Assembly: GCF_028621715.1 (NCBI RefSeq) | Contig: NZ_CP117466.1 | Span: 2,740,501 to 2,804,500, forward strand | DNA length: 64,000 bases | Direction: 5' to 3' | Source: Paracoccus marcusii | Lineage (GTDB): Bacteria; Pseudomonadota; Alphaproteobacteria; Rhodobacterales; Rhodobacteraceae | Shown: one piece after another, positions 26,109 through 35,202 of the stretch | Layout: each line of letters opens with the position of its first letter | Position numbering within the stretch: the stretch's first letter is position 1 | Program-made: the position numbers and the translations under genes | The notes under the pieces: generated by a model | What the model saw: only the letters and a program-made list of their open reading frames with translations | Databases searched by the model: none | What the model was told of the DNA's origin: nothing

Positions 26109-27320
26109 TCAGCCTTGCAGGTCGCGGCGCGCCAGGTTTTCCTGCATGGCCTCGATCTGCTGCTGGCTGCGGGCGCGGTCGGCATCCATCCGCGCGGCGC
26201 GCATCCGTGCGGCCACGGTGCCCGCGGGAACCATCTCGACCAGGATCGGCTGCGACGGTTCCGCCGGCAATGCCTGCCCGGTGAACAGCGAGCTTTCGCG
26301 ATAGCGCGCGATCAGGAACCGCGCCAGCACCCCCAGCGCCGCCGCCATCGGCACCGCCATGACCAGACCGACAAAGCCGAACAGCGCGCCGAAGACCGAC
26401 AGCGCCAGAAGCAGCCAGACCGGATGCAGGCCGACATGGCCGCCGACGATCTTGGGTTGCAGATAGTTGCCCTCGACGATCTGGCCCAGGGCAAAGATCG
26501 CGACGACCGCACCGATCCACAGCGGATCGCCCCAGAAGCTGAACAACGCCACGCCGATGGCCGTCGCGCCCCCGATCAGCACCCCGACATACGGGATGAA
26601 GGACAGGACCGCCGCCATGATCCCGATGAAGAAGCCGAAGGGCAGGCCCACCAGCATCAGCGCCAGCGCGTACCACGTCCCCAGGATGGCGATCACGACC
26701 CCCTGCCCGCGCAGGAACCCGGACAGCGCGTCGTCGATCTCGGCGGCAAGCTGGCGGATGGTCGCCGCATGTTCGCGCGGCAGCAGGTCGTCGATGGCCG
26801 CGACCAGGTGATCCCAGTCCAGCAGCAGATAGAACGCGACCACCGGCACGATGACCAGCAGCGCCACGGTCCCCAGGACGCCGGTGACCGATCCCAGGAC
26901 GGTCGATGCCAGCCGTGCGGCCTGATCGCCCATCGTCGCCTGCAGGTCGGTCAGCGTCTGCTGCAGCCCGTCGCCCTGCGGGATCAGGTTGGGAAAGCGC
27001 GTGTCCAGGAAACCCCGCGCCTGGCTGATCATCTCCGGCGCGGTCTCGATCAGGGCGGTGGCCTGGCGCACCAGGATCGGCATGACCAGCAGAACGATGG
27101 CGACGAAGGCCAGCACGACCGCAAAGGTGATCACCACCACGGACATGGTGCGCGACAGGCCCGCGCGTTCCAGACGGTCGGCAAGCGGGTCCAGCAGATA
27201 GGCGATGCCAGCCCCCAGGATGAACGGCAGGACGGCCTGCCCCAGCAGCCACAGCGTCACCAGCAACGTCAGCGCCGCGATGCCCCACCACATGACCTGC
27301 TTGCGTACGGGGATGCGCAT
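26109..27320 (-). CDS. AI-2E family (PerM-like) membrane transporter
   Basis: A 403-residue inner-membrane protein of the AI-2 exporter/PerM family. About eight hydrophobic segments are visible, starting with ALTLLVTLWLLGQAVLPFILG, with the signature LSFIPYVGVLIGG and QIVEGNYLQPKIVGGHVGLHPVWLLL between the later helices. The soluble C-terminal tail is Arg/Gln/Met rich. Family members export signalling molecules or act as sodium/proton antiporters, so the substrate is open. It is the first gene of the leftward hda-ppk-ppx run and is divergent from proS. The start at 27320 follows AAGGGTCGAACC. Confidence 0.88.
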   Translation of the reverse strand: MRIPVRKQVMWWGIAALTLLVTLWLLGQAVLPFILGAGIAYLLDPLADRLERAGLSRTMSVVVITFAVVLAFVAIVLLVMPILVRQATALIETAPEMISQARGFLDTRFPNLIPQGDGLQQTLTDLQATMGDQAARLASTVLGSVTGVLGTVALLVIVPVVAFYLLLDWDHLVAAIDDLLPREHAATIRQLAAEIDDALSGFLRGQGVVIAILGTWYALALMLVGLPFGFFIGIMAAVLSFIPYVGVLIGGATAIGVALFSFWGDPLWIGAVVAIFALGQIVEGNYLQPKIVGGHVGLHPVWLLLALSVFGALFGFVGLVMAVPMAAALGVLARFLIARYRESSLFTGQALPAEPSQPILVEMVPAGTVAARMRAARMDADRARSQQQIEAMQENLARRDLQG

Positions 27321-27449
27321 GGTTCGACCCTTGTCCAGAAACCTGCGGCGAATGTGCCGCCCCGTGCGTCTGGTTGCAAGCGCGATGCTTGGCAAGGCCG
27401 GACCGATCCGGTAACGCTGCGGACCGAACCGCTTTGAAGGACCCGTGCC

Positions 27450-28811
27450 ATGCGTCTGTCGCGCTATTTCCTGCCCGTGCTGAAGGAAGACCCCAAAGAG
27501 GCGCAGATCGTCAGCCACCGGCTGATGCTGCGCGCGGGCATGATCAAGCAGCAGACGGCGGGCATCTATTCCTGGCTGCCGTTGGGCTTCAAGGTGCTGC
27601 GGCGCATCGAGCAGATCGTGCACGAGGAGCAGGCTCGCGCCGGTCACATCCCGATGCTGATGCCCACGCTGCAGCCCGCCGACCTGTGGCGCGAAAGCGG
27701 CCGCTATGACGACTATGGCGAGGAGATGCTGCGCATCAAGGACCGCAACAAGCGCGACCTGCTGTACGGCCCCACGAACGAGGAGATGATCACCGACATC
27801 TTCCGCAGCCATGTCGGCAGCTACAAGGATCTGCCGCTGACGCTGTACCACATCCAGTGGAAGTTCCGCGACGAGATCCGTCCGCGCTTCGGCGTGATGC
27901 GTGGGCGCGAGTTCCTGATGAAGGACGGTTACAATTTCGACCTGACCAAGGAAGACGCGCTGCACGCCTACAACCGCCACCTGGTCAGCTATCTGCGCAG
28001 CTATGAGCGGATGGGCCTGCAGGCGATCCCGATGCGCGCCGATGGCGGCCCGATCGGCGGCGATTACACCCACGAATTCCTGGTCCTGGCCGAGACCGGG
28101 GAATCCGAGGTGTTCTATGACAGCCAGATCACCGACCTGACCTTTGGCGACCGGGACATCGACTATGACAGCGTCGAGGAATGCCAGGCCGTGCTGGAGG
28201 AGTTCACCAGCCGCTATGCCCGCACCGACGAGACGCATGACGAGGCCGTCTATGCCCAGGTCCCTGAGGAACGCCGCCGCACCGCGCGCGGCATCGAGGT
28301 CGGGCAGATCTTCTATTTTGGGACCAAGTATTCCGAACCGATGGGCGCAATGGTCCGCAACTCCGACGGTGCGCAGGTTCCCGTGCACATGGGCAGCCAC
28401 GGCATCGGCGTGTCGCGCCTGCTGGGCGCGATCATCGAGGCGAACCACGACGACAAGGGCATCATCTGGCCCGAGGGTGTGACCCCCTTCCACGTCGGCA
28501 TCGTCAACCTCAAGCAGGGCGACAATTCCACCGACGCCGCCTGCGACGCGATCTATGCCGAACTGCAGGCCCGCGGCCTGGACCCGTTGTACGACGACCG
28601 CGACGAACGCGCCGGGGCAAAGTTTGCCTCGATGGATTTGATCGGCCTGCCATGGCGCATCACAGTCGGTCCGCGCGGCCTGACTAGCAACAAGGTCGAG
28701 CTGACCAGCCGCCGCACCGGCCAGACCGAGGAAGTCTCTCCGCAGGAGGCCATCGCCCGGATTGCGCAGATCTATCAGCCCGTGTTGGGCGTGACGGTCG
28801 CGGACAAGTAG
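27450..28811 (+). CDS. proS: Prolyl-tRNA synthetase, short form
   Basis: Charges tRNA-Pro. The 453 residues are class II core plus anticodon-binding domain: [18 protein letters not shown] start, the motif 1 region [19 protein letters not shown], motif 2 [24 protein letters not shown], motif 3 [16 protein letters not shown], and the anticodon-binding [11 protein letters not shown] onward. The roughly 180-residue editing insertion of the E. coli type is missing, as is usual in alphaproteobacteria, where mischarged Ala-tRNA-Pro must be corrected in trans. AAGGACCCGTGCC precedes the ATG. Confidence 0.97.
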   Translation: MRLSRYFLPVLKEDPKEAQIVSHRLMLRAGMIKQQTAGIYSWLPLGFKVLRRIEQIVHEEQARAGHIPMLMPTLQPADLWRESGRYDDYGEEMLRIKDRNKRDLLYGPTNEEMITDIFRSHVGSYKDLPLTLYHIQWKFRDEIRPRFGVMRGREFLMKDGYNFDLTKEDALHAYNRHLVSYLRSYERMGLQAIPMRADGGPIGGDYTHEFLVLAETGESEVFYDSQITDLTFGDRDIDYDSVEECQAVLEEFTSRYARTDETHDEAVYAQVPEERRRTARGIEVGQIFYFGTKYSEPMGAMVRNSDGAQVPVHMGSHGIGVSRLLGAIIEANHDDKGIIWPEGVTPFHVGIVNLKQGDNSTDAACDAIYAELQARGLDPLYDDRDERAGAKFASMDLIGLPWRITVGPRGLTSNKVELTSRRTGQTEEVSPQEAIARIAQIYQPVLGVTVADK

Positions 28812-29255
28812 GCCGCGACGGACGGTTGCCGCCGCGCTTCGTCGCAAGCGTCGTGGCAACCGACCACCCGTGCATTGCCCCTCTGTGTTGGTCCGCCATC
28901 GGGGGCATGGTTGACAGGATGACCAGTGCGGATGTCAGGTTCGAACGTGGCATTTTCAGGGACGTAACCGCTGCACAAGTTAGGCGGATGCTCTGCGACA
29001 GCGGCGATGACGTCCGACGTCACTACACCCTGTGAAACGCCGTTGGCACCATTCGGAACGGGATGACCACGACGACGGCCGACCGCCCCAAAGCCGTGTT
29101 GAAGCGAGGGGCGATCAGGCGGTCCAAAGTTGCCCCTGCGTCACACGTCAACCTGTCCAAAAACCATGCAAATACGCGCGACAACGCACTTTCTTTTTGA
29201 ATGTTGCGCTTCTAACCTGACGCGCAGGACAATGTTCCAACTGGGAGACTTCCAC
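28812..29255. other. 444-base intergenic region between proS and livK
   Basis: No convincing gene. It starts with a nested hairpin at 28823-28862, in which CGGTTGCC pairs with GGCAACCG and, inside, CGCTT pairs with AAGCG; this may end proS transcription although no T-run follows. The right 100 bases are markedly richer in A/T than their surroundings (TTTCTTTTTGAATG near 29190) and should hold the livK promoter, but I cannot pick out a confident -35/-10 pair. A 69-codon frame at 28826-29035 lacks a ribosome site and any family resemblance. Confidence 0.5.
28823..28862 (+). terminator. Nested hairpin after proS
   Basis: Outer 8-bp stem CGGTTGCC / GGCAACCG (28823-28830, 28855-28862) and inner 5-bp stem CGCTT / AAGCG with a CGTCGC loop, separated by symmetric four-base internal loops. 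It starts 12 bases after the proS stop. Confidence 0.45.
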
Positions 29256-30440
29256 ATGAAAAAGCTTCTTCTCGCGACCGCCGCCGGGGCGCTGATGGCC
29301 GGTGCCGCGGGCGCCGAAGAAATCAAGCTGGGCATCTCGCTCGGCTTCACCGGTCCGCTGGAATCGATGGCACCCGCAATGCAGCAGGGCGCCGAGATGG
29401 CCATGAAGGAGGTCAGCGATTCCGGCCTCCTGCTGGACGGGTCGACCGTTGTGGCGGTCACGGGCGACAGCACCTGCATCGACGCCGCCGCGGCGACCGC
29501 GACGGTGGAGCGTCTGATCGCATCCGAAGGCATCAAGGGTCTGATCGGCGGCATGTGCTCGGGCGAGACCATCGCCTCGCTGGAGAACGTCGCCAAGGCG
29601 AACGGCATCGTGATGATCTCTCCGTCGGCCACCTCGCCCGCGCTGACCGACATCGAGGATGACGGCCTGTTCTTCCGCACCGCCCCGTCGGATGCCCGCC
29701 AGGGCGAGGTGATGGCCCAGATCATCGCCGACCGCGGCATCGAAACCGTCGCCGTGACCTATACGAACAACGACTATGGCAAGGGCCTGGCGGACAGCTT
29801 TGCCGCGGCCTTCACCGCCAATGGCGGCACCGTGACCGTCAACAGCGCGCATGACGACGGCAAGGCCGACTATTCGGCCGAGATCGCGGCCCTGTCGGCC
29901 GCGGGCGGCGATGCGCTGGTCGTGGTGGGCTATGTCGACCAGGGCGGCTCGGGCATCGTGCGCGGCGCGTTGGACAGCGGCGCCTTCGAGACCTTCGTGT
30001 TCCCGGACGGCATGGTCGGCCAGGCGCTGGAGGACAACTTCGGATCGGAGATCGAGGGCAGCTTCGGTCAGAACCCCGCAGCCGAGGGCGAAGGCCGCGA
30101 GGCCTATCTGGCGATGGCCGAGACCGCGGGCTTTGACGGCTCGGGCGCCTTTTCGGCCGAGGCCTATGACGCGGCGGCGCTGATGCTGCTGGCGATGGCC
30201 AAGGCCAAGTCGTCGGACCCGGCGGTCTACAAGGAGCACATCATGGACGTGGCCAACGGCCCCGGCGATGAGATCCTGCCGGGCGAACTGGCCAAGGCGC
30301 TGGAGATCATCAACGGCGGCGGCGACGTCGATTATGTCGGCGGCACCTCGGTCGAGCTGGTGGGTCCGGGCGAATCCGCGGGCACCTTCCGCGAGATCCA
30401 GTTCACCGACGGCAAGCTGGAAGTGGTCGGCTATCGCTGA
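29256..30440 (+). CDS. livK: Branched-chain amino acid ABC transporter, substrate-binding protein
   Basis: Periplasmic binding protein, 394 residues, delivering leucine-type amino acids or a similar ligand to the LivHMGF complex. Signal peptide at residues 1-21 (KKLLLATAAGALMAGAAGA) cut before EEIKLGIS. The type I periplasmic fold shows IKLGISLGFTGPLESMAPAM, ISPSATSPALTD and FRTAPSDARQGEVMAQII, a family-typical ligand-site segment. The start at 29256 is set by the signal peptide and GGGAGA seven bases upstream. It is first in livKGFHM and is separated from livG by a strong hairpin, which should raise its level relative to the rest. Confidence 0.94.
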   Translation: MKKLLLATAAGALMAGAAGAEEIKLGISLGFTGPLESMAPAMQQGAEMAMKEVSDSGLLLDGSTVVAVTGDSTCIDAAAATATVERLIASEGIKGLIGGMCSGETIASLENVAKANGIVMISPSATSPALTDIEDDGLFFRTAPSDARQGEVMAQIIADRGIETVAVTYTNNDYGKGLADSFAAAFTANGGTVTVNSAHDDGKADYSAEIAALSAAGGDALVVVGYVDQGGSGIVRGALDSGAFETFVFPDGMVGQALEDNFGSEIEGSFGQNPAAEGEGREAYLAMAETAGFDGSGAFSAEAYDAAALMLLAMAKAKSSDPAVYKEHIMDVANGPGDEILPGELAKALEIINGGGDVDYVGGTSVELVGPGESAGTFREIQFTDGKLEVVGYR

Positions 30441-30457
30441 TCGCAGACCTGAACAGG

Positions 30458-30490
30458 CGGCCCGGCACCATTTTGGTGCCGGGCCGTTTT
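30458..30490 (+). terminator. Intra-operon hairpin between livK and livG
   Basis: CGGCCCGGCACCA and TGGTGCCGGGCCG form a perfect 13-bp stem with a TTT loop, followed by TTTT. It has the full form of an intrinsic terminator, yet livG begins 65 bases later. It probably acts as a partial terminator or 3-prime stabiliser that favours livK. Confidence 0.85.
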
Positions 30491-30554
30491 GCAAAGATAA
30501 CAGCCGCTTGACGGCATATCTTCACCAGGAATGTGAAGACAGGGAAGGTGACGC

Positions 30555-31337
30555 ATGATCCGTGTCGAGGATCTTCACAGACATTTCGGCGGCTTTCGCG
30601 CCGTGGACGGCGCCAGCCTGACGATCGAGACCGGCTCGATCACCGGGCTGATCGGGCCGAACGGCGCGGGCAAGTCGACGCTGTTCAACGTGATCGCGGG
30701 CGTGCTGCCCCCGACATCGGGCCGCGTCTTCATGGACGGCGAGGACATCAGCGGCCTGCCGCCGCACGAGCTGTTTCACAAGGGTCTGCTGCGCACCTTC
30801 CAGCTGGCACATGAGTTCAGCTCGATGACCGTGCGCGAGAACCTGATGATGGTCCCCGGCGCGCAATCCGGAGAGACGATCTGGAAGACCTGGTTCCAGC
30901 GCGGCCGGATCGAGCGCGAGGAGGCCGAACTGAAGCGCAAGGCCGACGAGGTTCTGGACTTCCTGACCATCCGCCACCTGACCCATGAGAAGGCCGGCAA
31001 CCTGTCCGGCGGCCAGAAGAAGCTGCTGGAGCTGGGCCGCACGATGATGGTCGACGCCAAGATCGTCTTCCTGGACGAGGTCGGCGCGGGCGTGAACCGC
31101 ACCCTGCTGATGACCATCGCCGACGCGATCATCCGTCTGAACAAGGAACGCGGCTATACCTTCTGCGTGATCGAGCATGACATGGATTTCATCGGCAAGC
31201 TGTGCGACCCGGTGATCGTCATGGCCGAGGGCAAGGTTCTTGCCAAGGGCAGCGCCCAGGACATCATGAAGAACGAGGCGGTGATCGAGGCCTATCTGGG
31301 CACCGGCCTGAAGAACAAGGACATGGTGGGCGCATGA
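30555..31337 (+). CDS. livG: Branched-chain amino acid ABC transporter, ATPase LivG
   Basis: One of the two ATPases of the importer, 260 residues. Walker A GPNGAGKST, the Q-loop region LLRTFQLAHEFSSMTVRENL, signature NLSGGQKKLLELGR, Walker B IVFLDEVGAGVN and the switch histidine in CVIEHDMDFI are all present. The Walker B is followed by EVGAGVN rather than the more common EPAAGLN, a mild departure. GGGAAGGTGACGC precedes the ATG. It overlaps livF by four bases. Confidence 0.95.
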   Translation: MIRVEDLHRHFGGFRAVDGASLTIETGSITGLIGPNGAGKSTLFNVIAGVLPPTSGRVFMDGEDISGLPPHELFHKGLLRTFQLAHEFSSMTVRENLMMVPGAQSGETIWKTWFQRGRIEREEAELKRKADEVLDFLTIRHLTHEKAGNLSGGQKKLLELGRTMMVDAKIVFLDEVGAGVNRTLLMTIADAIIRLNKERGYTFCVIEHDMDFIGKLCDPVIVMAEGKVLAKGSAQDIMKNEAVIEAYLGTGLKNKDMVGA

Positions 31338-32161
31338 GCGACGCAGGCTTTGGCAATCGCGGCAACCGCGACGCCTCGGTGGTGAACATCAAGGGGATGG
31401 GCCAGATCGACGGCACACGGCGGTCCGGACCGGTGGGCGCCGGTCGCGCGGGCGATCCATTTCTGATCGGCGAGGCGATGACCGGCGGGTACGGCAAGGG
31501 CGCCGACATCCTGCACGACTGCACCATCGCGGTCGAACAGGGCCAGATCGCCGTGATCGTGGGCCCCAACGGTGCGGGCAAGTCCACTGCGATGAAGGCC
31601 ATCTTCGGCATGCTGAACCTGCGCCAGGGATCGGTCCGGCTGAACGGTCAGGACATCACCGCGCTGAACCCCCAGGACCGGGTCAAGGCGGGCATGGGGT
31701 TCGTCCCGCAGGTCAACAACATCTTCCCGTCCATGACGGTCGAGGAGAACCTGGAGATGGGCGCCTATATCCGCCGCGACGACATCCGCGCGACGATGGA
31801 GCAGGTATATGACCTGTTCCCCGCCGTCGCCGCCAAGCGCCGCCAGGCCGCGGGCGAACTGTCGGGCGGTCAACGCCAGCAGGTCGCCGTTGGTCGTGCG
31901 CTGATGACCCGACCCAAGGTGCTGATGCTGGACGAACCCACCGCGGGCGTCAGCCCCATCGTCATGGACGAGCTGTTCGACCGCATCATCGCCATCGCGC
32001 GGGGCGGGCTGCCCGTGCTGATGGTCGAACAGAACGCACGCCAGGCGATGATGATCGCCGACAAGGCCTATGTGCTGGTGCAGGGCGCGAACGCCCATAC
32101 CGGCACCGGGGCCGACCTGATGCAGAACGACGAGGTGCGTCGCACCTTCCTGGGGGGCTGA
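31334..32161 (+). CDS. livF: Branched-chain amino acid ABC transporter, ATPase LivF
   Basis: Second ATPase of the importer, 275 residues. Walker A GPNGAGKST, signature GELSGGQRQQVAVGRAL, Walker B VLMLDEPTAGVSP and the switch histidine position replaced by Gln (LMVEQNARQA), as is normal for LivF. An N-terminal stretch of about 45 residues (MSDAGFGNRGNRDASVVN and on) precedes the ABC core and is longer than in E. coli LivF, which is about 237 residues in all. The start overlaps the livG stop (ATGA). Confidence 0.94.
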   Translation: MSDAGFGNRGNRDASVVNIKGMGQIDGTRRSGPVGAGRAGDPFLIGEAMTGGYGKGADILHDCTIAVEQGQIAVIVGPNGAGKSTAMKAIFGMLNLRQGSVRLNGQDITALNPQDRVKAGMGFVPQVNNIFPSMTVEENLEMGAYIRRDDIRATMEQVYDLFPAVAAKRRQAAGELSGGQRQQVAVGRALMTRPKVLMLDEPTAGVSPIVMDELFDRIIAIARGGLPVLMVEQNARQAMMIADKAYVLVQGANAHTGTGADLMQNDEVRRTFLGG

Positions 32162-32164
32162 GCC

Positions 32165-33172
32165 GTGGATATCCTGAACGCCCTTGTGGTCTTTCTGAAC
32201 TTCGTCTTCATCCCGGCCGCCGCCTATGGCGCGCAGCTGGCGCTTGGCGCCCTGGGCGTCACGCTGATCTATGGCATCCTGCGGTTTTCGAACTTCGCGC
32301 ATGGCGACACCATGGCCTTTGGCACGGGCATCGTGATCCTGCTGACCTGGGGGCTGCAATCCCTGGGCATCAGCGCGGGCCCGCTGCCCACGGCGCTGAT
32401 CGCCCTTCCTCTTGGCATCGCGCTGACGGCGCTGCTGGTGCTGGGCACCGACCGCGCAGTCTATAAATTCTATCGCCGGCAGAAGGCCGCGCCGATCATC
32501 CTGGTGATGGCATCGGTCGGCGTGATGTTCGTGATGAACGGCCTGACCCGCATCCTGATCGGCGTGGACGAGATCCGCTTTGACGACGGCGCGCGCTTCC
32601 TGATCGCGGTCCGCGATTTCCGCGAGATGACCGGGCTGGAGGAAGGCCTGGCGCTGCGCTCGACCCAGGCGCTGACCGTGGGGGTGGCGCTGATCGTGAT
32701 GATCGCGCTGTTCTGGTTCCTGAACCGCACGAAGTCGGGCAAGGCCATGCGCGCCTATTCCGACAACGAGGATCTGGCCCTGCTGTCGGGCATCGACCCG
32801 GAACGCGTCGTGCGCCTGACCTGGATCATCGCGGCCGCGCTGGCCACCATCGCGGGCACGCTTTACGGGTTGGACAAGTCGTTCAAGGCCTTCAACTATT
32901 TTCAGATCCTGCTGCCGATCTTTGCTGCGGCGATCGTCGGAGGCCTGGGCAATCCGCTTGGCGCCATCGCGGGCGGGTTCCTGGTCGCGTTCTCCGAGGT
33001 GGCGGTGACCTATCCGTGGGTCAAGGTCGTGGGCTATCTGGCCCCTTGGTACGAACCCGGCGGGCTGATGCAGCTTCTGGGCACGGAATACAAATTCGCG
33101 GTCAGCTTCGTGATCCTGATCGTCGTCCTGCTGTTCAGGCCCACCGGCCTGTTCCGCGGCAAATCGGTCTGA
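32165..33172 (+). CDS. livH: Branched-chain amino acid ABC transporter, permease LivH
   Basis: Inner-membrane permease, 335 residues with about eight to nine hydrophobic segments. ALGALGVTLIYGILRFSNFAHGD near the N-terminus is the typical LivH signature, and the C-terminal AAAIVGGLGNPLGAIAGGFLVAFSEV holds the EAA-like loop that meets the ATPases. The start codon is GTG at 32165, three bases after the livF stop. A short loop of charged residues around 110-160 is more polar than in most homologues. Confidence 0.94.
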   Translation: MDILNALVVFLNFVFIPAAAYGAQLALGALGVTLIYGILRFSNFAHGDTMAFGTGIVILLTWGLQSLGISAGPLPTALIALPLGIALTALLVLGTDRAVYKFYRRQKAAPIILVMASVGVMFVMNGLTRILIGVDEIRFDDGARFLIAVRDFREMTGLEEGLALRSTQALTVGVALIVMIALFWFLNRTKSGKAMRAYSDNEDLALLSGIDPERVVRLTWIIAAALATIAGTLYGLDKSFKAFNYFQILLPIFAAAIVGGLGNPLGAIAGGFLVAFSEVAVTYPWVKVVGYLAPWYEPGGLMQLLGTEYKFAVSFVILIVVLLFRPTGLFRGKSV

Positions 33173-33184
33173 GGGGGAGAGATC

Positions 33185-34519
33185 ATGGCAACCAACCGTC
33201 AAGCCGCGACATCCGCCAGCCCCTGGCGCGCGCCGATCCTGTTCGCGGTGCTGGCCATCCTGTTCGTGCTGGAGGGCACGGTCCGGAACAGCATGTTCTC
33301 GGGCAGCTGGAACACGTCGCTGGCGATTCTGAACATGGGGCTGCTGTCCGCGATCACCGCCCTGGGCGTCAACATGCAGTGGGGCTATGCGGGCCTGTTC
33401 AACGTGGGCGTGGTGGGCTTTCTGGCGATGGGCGCGCTGGCCCCCGTCCTGGTGTCGCTGCCCCCGGTCGAAGGAGCATGGGCCGCGGGTGGCACGCGGC
33501 TGATGCTGGCGCTGGCCGTGGGCGTGGGAACGCTGGCCATGGCCAAGCTGGCCTGGACGCGCACCCGCAGCGGCATCCTGACCGCGGTCGTGCTGATCGG
33601 CGGCTTTGTCGCCTATCGCTGGCTGTTCGATCCCGCGGTCATCGCGATCGAGGCGAACAACCCGGCCCGCAACGGCAATATCGGCGGCCTTGGCCTGCCG
33701 GTGCTGCTGTCCTGGGTGGTGGGCGGCCTGTTCGCGGCCGCCGCGGCCTGGGCCATCGGCAAGGTCGCCCTGGGCCTGCGGTCCGATTACCTGGCCATCG
33801 CCACGCTTGGCATCGGCGAGATCATCGTGGCCGTGATGAAGAACGAGGACTGGCTGGCCCGTGGGGTCAAGAACATCACCTCGATCCCGCGCCCCGTCGC
33901 GCAGGAGGTGGCCCTGCAGCGCAACCCTGATTTCGTCGACTTTGCCGCCAGTTGGGGCTTCCCCGCGGCCGAGGCGTCAGGCATCTGGGTCAAACTTTCC
34001 TACATGTCGCTGTTCCTGGTCGTGCTGCTGGTCATCATCCTGCTGGCCGAACTGGCGCTGAAATCGCCCTGGGGCCGCATGATGCGCGCCATCCGCGACA
34101 ACGAGACCGCGGCCGAGGCGATGGGCAAGGACGTGACCCGCCGCCACCTGCAGGTGTTCATCCTGGGGTCGGCGGTCATTGGGGTCGCGGGCGCGATGAT
34201 GGTCACGCTGGACGGGCTTTTGGCGCCGACAAGCTATAACCCGCTGCGCTATACTTTCCTGATCTGGGTGATGGTGATCGTCGGCGGGTCTGGCAACAAC
34301 TGGGGTGCAGTGCTGGGGGCCGTCACCATCTGGTTCCTGTGGATCAAGGCCGAGGTCTGGGGTCCTGCCCTGATCGCCATGCTGACCGGGCCGATGGCCG
34401 ACGGGCCGGTCAAGGCGCACCTGCTGGACAGCGCGCCGCACATGCGCTTCATCGCGATGGGGGCGGTGCTGCTGCTGGTGCTGCGGTTTGCGCCACGGGG
34501 CCTGCTGCCCGAAAAATAA
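33185..34519 (+). CDS. livM: Branched-chain amino acid ABC transporter, permease LivM
   Basis: Second membrane permease, 444 residues. NMGLLSAITALGVNMQWGYAGLFNVG near the N-terminus and GMMRAIRDNE-like WGRMMRAIRDNETAAEAMGKDV (ATPase-contact loop) are classic LivM. GGGGGAGAGATC precedes the ATG. It is longer than E. coli LivM (about 425), mainly in the loop around residues 215-260 (NITSIPRPVAQEVALQRNPD). Last gene of the operon, closed by a hairpin. Confidence 0.94.
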   Translation: MATNRQAATSASPWRAPILFAVLAILFVLEGTVRNSMFSGSWNTSLAILNMGLLSAITALGVNMQWGYAGLFNVGVVGFLAMGALAPVLVSLPPVEGAWAAGGTRLMLALAVGVGTLAMAKLAWTRTRSGILTAVVLIGGFVAYRWLFDPAVIAIEANNPARNGNIGGLGLPVLLSWVVGGLFAAAAAWAIGKVALGLRSDYLAIATLGIGEIIVAVMKNEDWLARGVKNITSIPRPVAQEVALQRNPDFVDFAASWGFPAAEASGIWVKLSYMSLFLVVLLVIILLAELALKSPWGRMMRAIRDNETAAEAMGKDVTRRHLQVFILGSAVIGVAGAMMVTLDGLLAPTSYNPLRYTFLIWVMVIVGGSGNNWGAVLGAVTIWFLWIKAEVWGPALIAMLTGPMADGPVKAHLLDSAPHMRFIAMGAVLLLVLRFAPRGLLPEK

Positions 34520-34532
34520 GGGCGACATGGAA

Positions 34533-34560
34533 AAGGGGCGCGGATCACACCGCGCCCCTT
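34533..34560. terminator. Bidirectional terminator, livM end
   Basis: AAGGGGCGCGG and CCGCGCCCCTT form a perfect 11-bp stem with a six-base loop, between convergent livM and the CAP-domain gene. Confidence 0.7.
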
Positions 34561-34566
34561 GTCCGT

Positions 34567-35079
34567 TCAGCGGCAGTTGTTGCCCAGAACCGTGCTGTGC
34601 CACAGCCGCCCGTCCGCGCCGCGCACGACTCCGCTGCCGATTTGATAGCTGAGCTGTCCCAGGACCTGTTCCCGCTGCGGGCCGGGGACAAGCCACGCGT
34701 TGACCGTTCCTTCGGGCGTGCCGCCGGCGCCGACCAGCTGGACCACGCCGCAGGTCGGATAGCCCACGGACCGCGCGCGGTCGACGACGTTCGACCCGTT
34801 CGACCCGGCCACGTCAGCGCGGCCCATTCGCGCCATGTCGCAGGCATGGGCCAGCGCGATGCGGTCCAGTTCCGCACTGCTGGCCAGTGCGTTCTTGCCC
34901 TCGGCCGCGCGGGCGGCGTTGACGGCGGCGGACAGGCGCAGCCCCGCGTCGACCTCTCCGCGGCATTCTGTGGCCAGCGCCTGATCGGCGGGGGCCTGCG
35001 GGGCCGTCAGGCCGGGAATCGGCATCTGGCAGGCAGACAGGGCCAGAACGCAGGTGGCGGCAAGGGACAAGCGCTTCAT
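34567..35079 (-). CDS. CAP/SCP-domain lipoprotein
   Basis: A 170-residue predicted outer-membrane or periplasmic lipoprotein. The lipobox LALSAC ends at Cys16. The mature part resembles the bacterial CAP (SCP/PR1) domain: AAVNAARAAEGKNALASSAELDRIALAHACDMARMG and, later, NAWLVPGPQREQVLG. The usual second histidine region reads DVAGSNGSNVVDRARSVGY, so the metal site may be incomplete. Function of bacterial members is mostly unknown. It is divergent from guaA with 123 bases between. Confidence 0.65.
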   Translation of the reverse strand: MKRLSLAATCVLALSACQMPIPGLTAPQAPADQALATECRGEVDAGLRLSAAVNAARAAEGKNALASSAELDRIALAHACDMARMGRADVAGSNGSNVVDRARSVGYPTCGVVQLVGAGGTPEGTVNAWLVPGPQREQVLGQLSYQIGSGVVRGADGRLWHSTVLGNNCR

Positions 35080-35202
35080 CGGGACATACCTTTTGCACGG
35101 ATCGGGGTGATTGACCCCGAACGCGCGCGGGTTTCGTCGGTTCCCGCCCGCCCCGGCGCCGAAATGCTTGCAAGGTGCTGAAACCGCGCTTAAAGCGCAC
35201 CC

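Noticed and set aside
27321..28859. Leftward extension of the AI-2E transporter frame opposite proS
   Set aside because: The transporter starts at 27320 with a proper ribosome site; everything upstream is antisense to proS.
28930..28950. GGTTCGAAC, a tRNA T-arm look-alike
   Set aside because: The flanking bases do not form a T-stem, and there is no acceptor or anticodon arm around it.
28826..29035. Possible 69-residue gene after proS
   Set aside because: No ribosome site, odd composition, and overlap with the proS hairpin; no resemblance to a known family.
30505..30535. TTGACG as a separate livG promoter
   Set aside because: No acceptable -10 element at 16-18 bases; hairpin read-through explains expression better.
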